DNA from: Guadua angustifolia
Lineage: Eukaryota; Streptophyta; Magnoliopsida; Poales; Poaceae
DNA length: 64,000 nucleotides
Direction of reading: 5' to 3'
NCBI GenBank assembly: GCA_036346375.1
Contig: CM070503.1
Span: 2,170,001 to 2,234,000, forward strand
Shown: in pieces, positions 11,401 through 22,443 of the stretch
Position numbering within the stretch: the stretch's first letter is position 1
Layout of the letters: each line of letters opens with the position of its first letter
The notes under the pieces: generated by a model
What the model saw: only the letters and a program-made list of their open reading frames with translations
What the model was told of the DNA's origin: nothing
Databases searched by the model: none
Program-made: the position numbers and the translations under genes

Positions 11401-11562
11401 TACTTTGTGTTAATGTTAGTTTTTTTCCTGTATTTTTTTCAGATAGATGGTGGTGATAAAAGAAAGGGTGGTAAATTTAAGGTTGGCAAGAAAATGGTGA
11501 AGACAAAACTTTCAGCCTTAGCAAAAGCCAAAGCTGCGCAAGCCATGGTGGTCGACAAGTGA
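8464..11562 (+). CDS. Small lysine-rich conserved protein, three exons, aberrant intron 2 donor
   Basis: Exons are 8464-8521, 8686-8747 and 11443-11562, which together encode 79 residues. The protein begins MSKKNNLAKRKKQ, is rich in Lys/Arg throughout, and ends in an alanine-lysine stretch AKAKAAQAMVVDK. I recognise this as a short plant protein of unknown function; it has no catalytic domain, and the composition suggests a nucleolar or RNA-associated role (inference, supported by telo-box and site II promoter motifs). Exon 1 to 2 is a normal GT-AG junction in phase. After exon 2 (ends AAAATGAAG at 8747) the intron begins ATAACA rather than GT. Reading on without splicing gives a stop after ten more codons, so the full protein requires use of a non-canonical donor. 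Intron 2 (2.7 kb) contains a hAT element. Either a splice mutation has damaged the gene or a rare site is used. Confidence 0.6.
9463..9495. repeat. Poly-C tract followed by CCGGG palindrome
   Basis: A run of about sixteen C's, then TCCCCGGGCCCCGGGG, lies in intron 2 of the lysine-rich gene. Such runs are prone to length error in sequencing. Confidence 0.8.
10090..11139 (-). mobile_element. Decayed hAT transposon with transposase C-terminal remnant, in intron 2
   Basis: Left end TAGGGCCGGTCCTG (10090) and right end CAGGAACGCGCCTGTA (to 11139) are imperfect inverted repeats. They are flanked by near-identical 8-bp repeats GTGCTACA (10082-10089) and CTGCTACA (11140-11147). On the minus strand, about 10290-10500, a translation gives NRGINERSFSKLK, NYLRSTM and VEAIIDDFA. 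These motifs belong to the C-terminal part of the TTF-zinc-finger/hAT-dimerisation transposase family. Only this C-terminal piece survives, so the element is a deletion derivative. It is a common kind of plant insertion and should be removed by splicing if intron 2 is spliced at all. Confidence 0.8.
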
Positions 11563-13060
11563 CTGCGGAGCTTTGCCTCGTAGGATCTGCATACCATTGG
11601 CTAAAGTGCTCAGCTAATGTTGATTGTCTTGATGGAAGGAAGGAAGTTATATGCTCAGATGGTGGCATTTGATCTGGGCCGATTCCATATAAGCCTACTA
11701 GGGCCCTAGGCAACTCCCTCCCAGGGGATTTAGGATCTCTGCTACGGCTCTCGCCAGACGGCCATCGTGGCGTTGGTCCCACGCCATGCGGGCTCCCAAG
11801 ATTACAGAGGCCGGACGGCCGAGAATCTGCTTCCCTCCTAGGGAGCTTGCTACTCTGTTTTTATGTGTTGGTTTTGTTTGAGAAGAGCTACTACACATCA
11901 AGAGATTGCAGCCATGTCAGCAGAAGACGATATTACCCCTCACTTGGACTAATAGACTAGTTATTCTCATGAGGGGTATTTCGGTCATTTGTACTAAAAA
12001 GACAACATTGCCCTTTTTTTACTCATAATATAGTCATTCTTGCAAGGGGTATTATAGTCATTTGTATAGGCTAATAGTCTATAAATACCCCCCCTCTCAT
12101 TTGTAAGGGAGAGCTCTTTTGAGCATTATAAAGGAATTTCAAAACTGACGAGGCCCTTGTAGGCTCGTCGATAGGAGTAGGGTGGTTCTCTCGGACCCTT
12201 AAATCTGTATAAATCATCGTGTTATTTTCACTTTTATAGACGACGGTCTACCTTATATCTCGTGTTGGGTTGTCATACGTACGATAGGTTACTACTCTTG
12301 TAGTGGTAGAGTTTGGAAATTGGCATGTCAAAGACAACGCTTGAAAATATTTCCACAGCGGGACTGTTGCAGTTTTGGAATATTTGATCTAGATTTTCTG
12401 ATGTGTACGATGATGTAGATGCGTTTGCACGTTGTTTTGGATGCAACAGCATTTGCAGCAAGAAGAATGGTACACGTCTTGTGCGAATCATCGGTATGGA
12501 GGTGTGGCTTTTGTGAAACGTACTAGGACAGCAGGGCTTGCTCTCTGCTCATGGTGTGTATGATTTTTTTTTTTTTGGGTGCATATGCTGCTGATTTGGT
12601 ACGTAGTCGGTAGTACACATATTTTTTTAATTTCCTCGGGGGTGGTGACAAGATGTCCAAACTGCCCTGGCACATGTACAGCTTGAGGCTGTACTCCACT
12701 GGAACTTATTGCCCCCTCAGATTTCGAGTACTTGCGAGGACCTGCTTGCTGGTGATACGATCAGGATCAGTTCTTGGGACAAATAAAACTTTTGGAATTG
12801 TTCCAAGGAAAAATAGAGGAATTCCAAGCATAAGAGATTGGTGGTGAATGGTCATTTTATTCTTTTAAAACAGTAAGTATACTAGACACTCCACCCTCCA
12901 TCGTACGGCGCAGTCCTGTGAATGAATGAACTCATTCTTGTGCTCTTAACAAATTTCTTATGCTCGGTAGAAATACATCTCCCTCTTTCTTGAACAGATG
13001 TTTAGCTAATTTCTCTTTTGGATGATAATAGCATTGCTGATCTATGTTTGGGGGTGTGTC
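11563..13060. other. Intergenic region with an LTR-like stretch
   Basis: No gene seen. About 11912-12273 looks like part of an LTR: a TATA box in TCTATAAATACCCC (about 12078), two diverged copies of a GGGGTATT...GTCATTTGTA block (about 11970 and 12048), and a TG...CA-compatible span. I found no target duplication, so this is a weak call. A poly-T tract lies at about 12567. Confidence 0.35.
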
Positions 13061-13061
13061 T

Positions 13062-13430
13062 AGGAATCACTCGGATGTTTTCTCCAAAAAAATCAGCCAA
13101 ATTTTCGGATGTTGCACGCATTAGAAAAAAAATATTGCACACGTAGAAAAAAAATGTTGCAACGAGTCTGAAATTTAGGAGCCTCTTGCAACATTTTTTC
13201 CGACGCGTTGCAACATTTTTTCTCTACGGATGCAACATTTTTTTCCAACGCGTGCAACATTTTCCTTCGACAACAGTATAAATGCGACACAGTAAACAGA
13301 TGTTGCAAGTGTTGAAAAAAATGTTGCACGCGTCAGAAAAAAAATATAGCAAAAGTTAAATAAAAATATTACAAAAGGTTTCCAAATTTGGGTGATTTTA
13401 ACAAAGAAAATATCTAGGTGATGTTTATCA
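13062..13430. mobile_element. Foldback-type MITE with repeated TGTTGCA motifs
   Basis: The two ends are inverted copies of each other over about 50 bp: the left arm (around ATCACTCGGATGTTTTCT, then ATCAGCCAAATTT) pairs with the right arm (AAATTTGGGTGATTTT, then GAAAATATCTAGGTGAT). Between them the motif ATGTTGCA/TGCAACAT alternates in both orientations, separated by A- or T-runs, about ten times from 13110 to 13340. No coding capacity. The transcript would fold into a long hairpin. The superfamily is uncertain. Confidence 0.6.
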
Positions 13431-14653
13431 AAACCCATGTTTGGGTTCTCAATCCAATTATTATCGTCTTAGCTTACGCGTCAACAAACGAATAGTCTCT
13501 TTTTCCGTACCCGGTCAAGGCTAGGATCCTTTGTGCCCGATATTTCGTCACACACGTAAAAAAAAATTCGTTTTTTCAAAGCCAACACAGGTAAGAAACT
13601 CATCACTCATCAGGTCATCCAAAGCATGGATGGAGGGGACTAGCTAGTACAGTATATAGTAGACTAGATTAATATAAATAATGGAATCCATTACTATTAC
13701 CTTTGATAAAATTTACAAATTTTAGGGGTATTTTGATTTGCCAATGAATGGTATTTTAATCTACCGGACTATGTCATAATATCCACGAAAACAAAGCTTA
13801 TTGTGATTTGTAAAGCATGTTTTCATTCTACAAGACATAAGATATATTGTCAAATATCTCATCAGCTGTGATAATCATATAAGGAAATAATCAACTCACG
13901 CTATTCTTATAAGAATTTCTATGCAATATTTAAATCATACATAGGAATGATTCATGTATTTATAAGGTGCTCAACAAGTCCCAACACAAACGCACACTCG
14001 TCATTCACAGTGTAGAAGAAATTGGCCATTTCGCCTACACAAACAATCCTGCTCTCTCCTCCCTCCCTTTCTCTCTCCGACACATACACCATACATGCTC
14101 GCTCTTCCTCCTCTTCGGTTCTTCCCCTGTGATCCCCTTCTCTCTTCATCCCTAGGGTTTTAGCACCTCATTTCCCATCGCCATTTCGATTGGATCACTC
14201 CCCCCTCGTCCGCCGCCGCCGCACAGATCCCGCCGCGAGCCACCGAAGCCTCCGGCGCCGCCACCTCCGTCCGAGACGCCTCTCCCTTCCCAACCTCGCA
14301 CAAATCCCACCCTTTTTGGCCATTCCTCCCGAAAGATCGGTTTTTTTCCGTCCCTTTCTCGCGTTTCATCCCTCGGGTTTCCGGAAATTTCACCTCTTTC
14401 TTGAGATCTCGCGTCTCTCGGCCTGATCTTGCCTCGTTTTGCGAGAAAAACAGCAGGTCTGTGCGAGAGTTGGCGGAGAAGATCTCCGTACCTGCGATTC
14501 TTGCGTCCATTTGCTTGCTCCAATAGCTTTCCGAAGCATCTAATCTCGAATAGTGAAGGAAAGTTGCCACCTTTGTGCCGTTTCTTGAAAGTAGGCTTGG
14601 ACCGAACGTATTGGTGGGTGGCCGTGAGCTCTGTGGCGCTGCGCATTCCATGA
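13431..14653 (+). promoter_or_regulatory. Upstream region and 5' leader of the AHL gene
   Basis: The leader is pyrimidine-rich (CTCTCCTCCCTCCC at about 14050, CTTCTCTCTTCATCC at about 14137) and contains a telo-box CCTAGGGTTTTA at about 14151. An ATG at 14650 lies four bases before the chosen start at 14654, in another frame, and opens an overlapping upstream ORF to 14799. No clear TATA box was assigned. Confidence 0.4.
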
Positions 14654-17600
14654 ATGGATGGGAGGGAGTCCACGGTGACGTCTGGGACCAACTTCTCGTC
14701 GTTCTATGTGCAGCACCGGGGCATGGGGGTGCCAGGAGCTTCCGGGCACCCGGCCGGGCTCCACGGCGCGCCCCCTGGCGGATACCGGCAACATCTTGAT
14801 GCAGTCTCTGCGGGGTACACATTCCAGCCCCCTCACATTGGGCAAGGGTACCACCATGTTGAGGCCTCACCCCCTGTGGCACATCACAGTGCCGGTGCCG
14901 GTGGTAGCATGGACATTGGCATGGGCGTGGCCGTCGGTGCTGATGCTAAAGGGGATCAGGGGAGTGGGGCTGGCCAGGATGAGCAGGTGAAGAAGAAGCG
15001 GGGGAGGCCAAGGAAGTATAAGCCTGATGGGGCGGTGACGCTGGGGCTCTCGCCCTCGTCCTCAACACCTCACTCGTCAAGCTCAGGGATGGGTACCATG
15101 GTCAGCACACCAGGTTCAGGGTTTGGGTCAGGCACAGGGTCAGGCGGTTCGGGGTCTGGTATCCCGACAGAGAAACGCGGCAGAGGGCGGCCACCTGGGT
15201 CTGGGAAGATGCAACAGTTGGCTTCACTTGGTGAGAACTTGCAGCCTTGTAAATGCCATGATCAATTGACTTGACCATGTTGTATGCTTTATGGTAATTG
15301 ATCTGTCGAGCGCAATAGTACTTCCATAAACGCTATATATGCAATCACTTGGTGGTACTGAGAGAAATGCACTTGGTAGATTTCAGGTAGCTGGCCCTTG
15401 TTTTTTGCACGAGAGCATTTCTTAGATATGAAACACTCTGGCTGTCTTACCATGTTATGTTTTATGTTGTGTCCTTCCATAAATTCAGCCATTGTGTATT
15501 GTGCAATATAAGAGAGACTGTAGGCTTGAGTTGCTTTTTGAATGCTATATGGGCCAGGGAGTATCTGGATCAAAATCTGAAAGTTTTAATTTGATGACCA
15601 TGTTATATTATGTCTCAGCTTTAATTTGGTTATTTCATTACACCCCTTAACCTGTCCAGCCCGTAATTACTTGGTTGCCATTGTCTGATATCATCCAAAT
15701 ACAATTCCACACGTCTGTTATAATTACTTCAGCCTGCAAGCTTTTGTGATTGTACATTTGTGTTATGAAGTGGCGTGGGTATTGGCATGATTTTTTTTTT
15801 CTTTCTAACGGTGGGATATCTTTAATTTTGATATGTTCAAAGTGAAATCCCCAAAATCTAATTTGGCAGTTCTTGAATTGACAAACTTAGTAACTAACAT
15901 AACCTGTTGACTTTTTCTACACCCACACCACCACTATACACACCAAAAAAGACGTAACACCAGATAGACCCCTTGCATGACTAGCTTTGTTGTTCTTTTA
16001 CATTCCCTTGTTTTATTGCATGAAGTAAGGATTTTGCTAATGCTGTTGTCTAATGGAGTTTTTACGTGCTTTCTTTAGGAAAATGGTTTCTTGGCTCTGT
16101 TGGAACAGGATTTACTCCTCATGTCATTATTATTTCACCGGGAGAGGTAAGTTAGGATCATCGATAATGATGGTTAGTTCTTAATAGTGGTGCTGTCGCA
16201 CTCTTTGTGGATTATGGTATTATTATTCAGTAGAACTGTTGGCTTGTTTAGTATCAGGAGTGATGATGGTTTGTGTCTGATGCCCTCAAATTACCACCAA
16301 ATTGTTTTCTGATTTTCCTGATGTGCATATCCGATCAATTTCCTGTTATAATAAGGTGAACTTGATAGATGAAATAGCTGAATAGGCAATGTCACATTAA
16401 CCTATAGACTAGGGTGTACGAAACTCTCTTTTGATGGTCATAAAAAATTCTTTGTATTTGAAATCATCGGTGGCATTTAGTGGATTTGCTCATTGGTATA
16501 CATTAACTGCAGCCATTTGTTAGATACTATAGTTAAATGAGGAATTTATCCTAGATATTGAAGGAGATCATAAATCATAATAGGATAGTCTCATCATTGT
16601 ACTGTGAAAGCTAACTTCTCTAGATAACTGCACTTGCTGATGATGAATCCTTAGCATTCTCTCTTGTAAAAGCTACTTGATCTGGCATTTAGAATGATTT
16701 CATTTCATATTCTTACCTTTTATTACCTGGTGCAAGAAGCTCATCTTTCCCTGAGAAGTGAGAACTGATAGTTTGATTCCCCCCTTTTCTTTTATATTTT
16801 CCACTTGCGAAGTTATGTCCAAGCTTTCTCTAATTAAACCTAGAGTAAATTTTTGGTCAGTTTTATGGGTTATTTACTTCAGAACATCCCGTTTTGTTAA
16901 ATATTTATTGCTATCTGGTTGCAACAGTGCCACTTACTATTTTATTAACTATTTGGTAAATTCAAACCTTGGGGTACCAACTAGTAAGGAGGCAATACTA
17001 CAGTGTGTCAATCTTTCATTTGTTTCAGCCTTTCAGGAACTACCAAATAGTTATTATTATTGCTGTATATGGCTATATGCCTTGCTGTTTTGCAATTATA
17101 GCTTGCCAATCTGTACAGGACGTTGCTGCCAGGATAATGTCCTTCTCACAACAAGGCCCAAGGGCAGTCTGCATCATTTCAGCAACGGGAGCTGTCTCCA
17201 CAGCAACTCTTCATCAGGATTCGAACTCTGGTGGTGTGGTTACATATGAGGTATCTTACTGTAGGTCTGTTGATACTTAGTATCATTATAGTCAAAACTA
17301 TTACATGCATCTTGCATGCCTTTCGTTCTTCTCTTGCGCTCTTGAATATATCAAAATATTTTTTCTCTATCCTGCTTTTTGGCTAAAAAGGGTAAACTAA
17401 ATCTCTATCCCACCTTTTGACTTATTTAAATTAAAACTTAATTGAACATGATGAGCTCTACTAAATTGGTTATTGACTTGTGTATATTCATCTTGGATTC
17501 TTGGCAATGGTCATAGCTCTTCAATGAAGGAAAATGTTTAGCTGATGGTTGTTTAACTAGACAGCCATTTGGGGAAAAATAGGGAGGATTCTGGTTGCTT

Positions 17601-18462
17601 GCTTGTCATATCTAAATATCTAATCCGTTGCTGTCAAAGATGAATAAAATCATTTTATGTATAAAGCAGGAATTTGCTTAACTTTGCTCCGTATTAGTTA
17701 TCTATGCGCTGAATTCATCTAGCAGTCAAATTTTGTCGTATCTTCAGAAGATGATGTTCTTTTGCCATGGAACAGTTCACTTGTACCTGTGACCTTATGT
17801 TTTACCATGGCTTTTGGCAGGGTCGATTTGAAATCCTTTGCCTTTCTGGATCATATTTGGTGATTGATGAAGGTGGTTCACGAACTCGAAGTGGAGGCCT
17901 TTGCATAGCTCTGTGTGGCCCTGATCACAGGGTTATTGGTGGGAGCGTTGGTGGAGCCCTGACAGCAGCTGGAACTGTTCAGGTAATCACATCTTTGCAT
18001 GATATCTCACACAATCTTTTGTTGAGGTATCAATATACTGTCTATCGGAGAATTTTGTTGTTATATGGTTTGGGCATTATCTCAACTGAATCCCAAAGAA
18101 TCATGGCCAGCTTGTCTTTTTTTGTATCAGCGTTACCTCCCATTTGCGCCGCCGGGGGGCGTTATGAGTATATTGTACTCTGATTTGTTGTGGTCAAGTT
18201 ATTCCTTTCGTTCTTATGCATTAGTTTTGCATTGCTCCAGGTGATAGTGGGGAGCTTCATGTATGGTGGTTCAAAGAAAAACAAAGCCAAAGCCGAGCAA
18301 GACACGGAGAATGAAGAGCCGAATGGTGGTGAGGAAGAGAGCCCCACAATGACACTGCCCGAGCACATGCCGCCTCATCCGATGAGCGGATGGCCATCTG
18401 ACCTGATGAGGCAGATGGACTCGAGATCTTCAAACATCGATATCAACTCGATCCGCGAGTAG
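14654..18462 (+). CDS. AHL: AT-hook motif nuclear-localized (AHL) protein, two AT-hooks plus PPC domain
   Basis: AHL proteins bind AT-rich DNA in the minor groove and act as nuclear regulators of growth, flowering and stress genes. Five exons join in phase with GT-AG introns: 14654-15230, 16079-16146, 17119-17250, 17821-17982 and 18241-18462, encoding 386 residues. The Gly/Ser/His-rich N-terminus starts MDGREST, the usual form for grass AHLs. AT-hook 1 (KKKRGRPRKYK, residues 113-123) is of the RGRPRKY class. AT-hook 2 (RGRGRPPGSGK, 175-185) is of the RGRPPGS class. The PPC/DUF296 domain runs from about 203 to 330 with TGFTPHVI and the core GRFEIL (260-265). The acidic tail ends DINSIRE. Two hooks of different type plus several introns place it in the intron-containing AHL clade. 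I see no lesions. Confidence 0.95.
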
Positions 18463-18960
18463 CTTTTTGCTGGAGAAACATCGTTATAAACTCTCCGACT
18501 GAGCGAATCCTCCTTCCCCCGTTGTGAGCACACGGCATGTACTAACTTCCTGTAGGTGCAAGAAGAGTTGTTGGCGATTGCTGCTGTGTTTGTCATGCTA
18601 GGAACTCTACATAAATCATATTATGTTGGTGTACTGTGATGTATGAGCAATGAGGGATCCTACCTATTATATAGAAAGACCTGGTTATTGAGTTGGTACT
18701 TGAGGATTGTTCATCTCTGGATTATCTCTGCGTATGTGTGCCGGGTCACGCCTATTGCTATGAGTAGAACTTTGGCGCCAATTGAAGAACATGGCCAAGC
18801 ACTGCAGCGCAGGGATGGAGAATTGTGAACGCCTACCAGAGCAAGGCTGTCTCATCAGTTCGAGCATGTGTTTAAACTTGTATTTTCATTTAAGAAACAC
18901 GGTGATCATTCGCTTCAACTAAGGAAAGAATCTTAGAAGGAAAAAAAAGTTTGAATCTTT
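18463..18960 (+). other. AHL 3' UTR and downstream flank
   Basis: Sequence after the TAG stop has the look of a 3' UTR to about 18650 (TGTGATGTATGAG and an ATAAAT near 18611). No further gene is seen before the LINE fragment. Confidence 0.4.
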
Positions 18961-19144
18961 TCGGCTAGAAAGGAAGAATACACCCGAAGTAGTATTGTCT
19001 GGTTCAGCAACTCACAAGCCGTAGATTGGTGTTCGTAGACATTTCTTCTAGCTAATGGAAAATAATGTAGTAGTTCTTCCCTTGGTCAAAAAGGACGTGT
19101 CTCCTTTTCTGCGTTCTCTTCCGAAAAGAAAGAACCTACAAGCC

Positions 19145-20770
19145 TCAGCATCTCAGGCTCAGCCTCCTCTCCCAGTTCCAATTATATACAGGCCCAATGT
19201 TGAAAAACTGAATTTTATTTGTCTTCAATTCGTTGCTTGTTTCCTTGGACTCGGTCACAAAAAAGCCGTGGACAAAAAAGCCGTGGCTGCTTGCACCAAA
19301 AGTTGCGACCCCTTTATAACCCATGCCTGCAAGTCCTCCATTGGAGAATGGCCCAACCGGAGAGCCAAGAAGCCGAGTGGATAACTCAGAAGGAGAAAAC
19401 AAAGATTTGTTTTTGAAAACTACATCATTTCTACAAATCCAAAGTGACCAGCATAAAACTGTCGCTCCAAGCAGAAACAGAGATTTCAAATCCTTATTGA
19501 AACCATGAAGCCAATTCCCAAACAAATGTTTCACGTTGTCAGGTTGTTTTAGCCCGATTGCTAAGTGAAGGACACTCCAAACAGACCGAGCGAAACGGCA
19601 TTCAAAGAACAAATGATTGATTGTCTCATTTTTATGGCAGAAAACACATGACAAACTACCCTTCCAATTTCGTTTAGCTAAATTATCTTTTGTAAGCACC
19701 ACCCCCCGTCGTAAGTACCACAAGAAAATTTTAATTTTCAACGAGGCTTTTAACTTCCACACTTTTCTGTTCTCATTGGGGATGTTTCTAAGCATTAAGG
19801 CAGCATAGTGAGATTTTACCGAGAACTGCCATTTGAGGTTAAGTTCGAGAGAAGATATCCCGATCTTGTGATAGCGCAACTCCTTGAATGCGAGCTTACA
19901 AATCAGTCCAAGCAACCAGCTTTGGACCAATGAGCATTCTACGCCAAGAGAGTTTCGGAGGTGAAGAGCTCAATGTTTCTGAAATTGTTACAAATTTTCG
20001 TCTAGCAATGTTATATAGGGAAGGATATTGATCTCTCAAAGGTGATCCACCCATCCAGTTGTCTTCCCAAAAGCGAACTTGTGCTCCATCCTTCACAATA
20101 AAGGTTCCAAAACGAAGAAAGACTCGTTTCACCTTCATTAGACAGGATCAAAAGTGAGAATCTCCATTTTCCCATTCCACTTGGGCTAAAAGATTTGAAC
20201 CCAAGTACTTATTACGGAGAATTTGTTGCCACAACTTATCAGAATTAAGCAATTTATACAACCATTTGCTAAGAAGGGCAACATTTTTTATATTTAGATC
20301 ATGAATCCCGAGACCTCCCTGTTCTTTTGGTTGACATAGTATGCTCTATTTAGTAAGTCTATATTTTTTCTTATGTTCATTTCCTTGCTAATAGAATCTA
20401 GAGCGAAAATAATCAAGTTTTTTAAGGACTCCTTTGGGTAAGGAGAAGAAGGACATCATATACGTCGGAAGGCTACTGAGCACCGAGTTAATCAAAACTA
20501 GGCGCCCTCCGATAGAGAGATTCTTCCCTTTCCAACTACTGAGTCTTTTTTCAATACGCTCTTCGACCTTCTTCCAATCGCAATTTCTAAGCTTCCTATA
20601 ATGAATTGGAATGCCGAGATAGTTGATCGGACAATTACCGACTTTACATCCAAATAGGTCAGTATAGTAAACTAGATACTCTTAGGCTTTCCCAAAGCAA
20701 AATACCTCGCTCTTATGAAAGTTAATCTTAAGACCCGATGCCTGCTCAAACGCATATAGAAGTAGCTTCA
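19145..20770 (-). mobile_element. 5'-truncated, decayed L1-type LINE (reverse transcriptase C-terminus and zf-RVT)
   Basis: Minus-strand translation gives the distal reverse-transcriptase region (INYLGIPIHYRKL near 20610, GGRLVLINSVLSSLPTYMM near 20490, GGLGIHDLNIKN near 20300). It is followed by the zinc-binding RVT domain (WKLKASLKIKIFLW, CVFCHKNETINHLFFECRFA; 19560-19760). The catalytic palm with the DD motif and the endonuclease are missing, as expected for 5' truncation. There are in-frame stops, for example TGA before SCLMKVKRV near 20140. It lies about 700 bp downstream of the AHL gene in the opposite orientation. A poly-A tail is not clear. Confidence 0.85.
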
Positions 20771-20933
20771 TGTTACTCCCTTAGTATCTAAAATTTGAGA
20801 ACATTTAATAAAAAATTATCTTCCCATGACTTATTTATGTAGCATAAGATGTTGGCTCAGTATATCTATATATGTCTTGTATATGCTTCTCAAGCTTAGT
20901 TGCTATCTGCGTATGAAAATTAGCGCTGAGATG

Positions 20934-21155
20934 TAGTCCCTCTTCCAGTCATAAAAATACATCTTTTGGACATGGCCATAGTCCACAAAACGTAACTTTG
21001 CAATATATTCATAAAACCCAATAGAAGTATAATATTATGAAAGTACTTTTTGAGGCAAACTTGCACATATGATTCTCATGTATTCAATCTAAATATTTAA
21101 AAATATACCAACAACCAAAATTTCAAAAGTTTGAATGCATGTGTCTAAATATTGT
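20934..21155. mobile_element. Stowaway-like MITE remnant
   Basis: It begins AGTCCCTCTTCCAGTCATAA and continues AATACATCTTTTGGACAT with GGCCATAGTCC, the degraded form of the 'CTCCCTCCGT' start shared by many grass Stowaway/Mariner-type MITEs. The right end is not resolved. Confidence 0.45.
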
Positions 21156-21617
21156 CTCCCTGTTGTTTCCATATATCATGGCCTCTCACCGAATCATTAT
21201 AGCTCACGCACTAATAATGGTGAAAGCCCATCAGAGAGGAATGGGCTGCCGAAACCTCGATCCCTCACCGCTCCAGTGCAGCCTGATCGAGGAGCTCAGC
21301 CATGCCATCTCCAAAAACAGAGAGCTTTCCTGATCAAAAAAAAAAAAAAACAGAGAGCTTTCGTTCGACTCCCTCGCACGTGTACGACTGGAATGGAATG
21401 ATTGGACTCTCAACGATGGTGATAAATCGATACCACTGGCACTGATAACTGATAACCCTTCTTTCCTCCTACGATTGGGACAGATAAGAAGACTCTTGTG
21501 AGCTCCCTCGACGTCATCATCCGGCAAATCGATCGCCTACGAGTACCACTGGCACTGATAAATCTGTGGTTTATATGTGTATCTCTTTTCCGTCCATGTT
21601 TTCAAGCCGGATTTCTT

Positions 21618-21855
21618 TTAATTATTTTATCTACAAATATACGACGTATTTCATATTTTAACATCAAATTAGTGTGATGCTCTTTATATCCCCTAATAAA
21701 TATCCATCTTACTTTATATTATCTACATGCTTATATTGAATATAATTGTTAATGAAAATAATTAGAGCTAAATCTAGTCATTTTTAATATTTTCTTGGTC
21801 TATATGCCGAGAAGAAATACATCTTATAAACTTGGACATATATTATTACTAAAAA
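21618..21855. repeat. Dispersed repeat, copy B
   Basis: Resembles 5393-5625 through shared blocks (ACGTATTTCATATTTTAA, AAATTAGTGTGATG, ATATGCCGAGAAGAAATAC). Family unknown. Confidence 0.35.
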
Positions 21856-22367
21856 TCACATTTCTTTGTAAAAAAAAAGCTCCTTTTAGTGCAGCTATCT
21901 ACGTACAGAACCTGGGAAAGAAAAAAGAATTGCTCATAATAAAGTTGTAAGCCAAAGATGAGAAGGCAAGGTGAGGGCAGCCAGAAGCTAACCAGGCGCA
22001 GTACCACTCAGCACGACATATGGCATATCATCTAAAGTTGATGGTGCAGCAAGCAACGTACGTAGAACAGCACAGTCTCTACTGCACAACCAGTAACCTG
22101 ACCGGTCGATCGGACCAGACATCCATTTTTAACCCTTTTTTATACACAGCAATGACTCAGAGCCAGCGAGGCGCTACGGACCGGTTGAGGTGAAATTTAG
22201 GACGCTCTTTGTTGATCTGCAAGCGTCACAATTTGTTTCTTCTTCTTCTTCTTCTTCTTTTTTCTACGGAGGCCAGAGAGTTGAGATCAATACAACATGA
22301 TTATATGTACATAAGATCCATACAGGTGTCAATTAAGTAGAAGGATGTTTGTATATAAAGGGGTCGG

Positions 22368-22443
22368 TGAGGAGGGCGACGGTGGTCACGGGGCCGGTAC
22401 GAGGCTGAGGAGGGCGACGGTGGTCACGGGGCCGGTACGAGGC
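22368..22443. repeat. 38-bp tandem repeat, two copies
   Basis: A GC-rich unit (TGAGGAGGGCGACGGTGG...) occurs twice back to back at 22368-22405 and 22406-22443 without visible differences. A GAAGT pentanucleotide run follows at 22451-22481. Confidence 0.9.

Noticed and set aside
14152..14882. Minus-strand frames of 179-240 codons opposite the AHL exon 1 and leader
   Set aside because: They overlap a clearly coding exon in another frame and show no domain; they are shadows.
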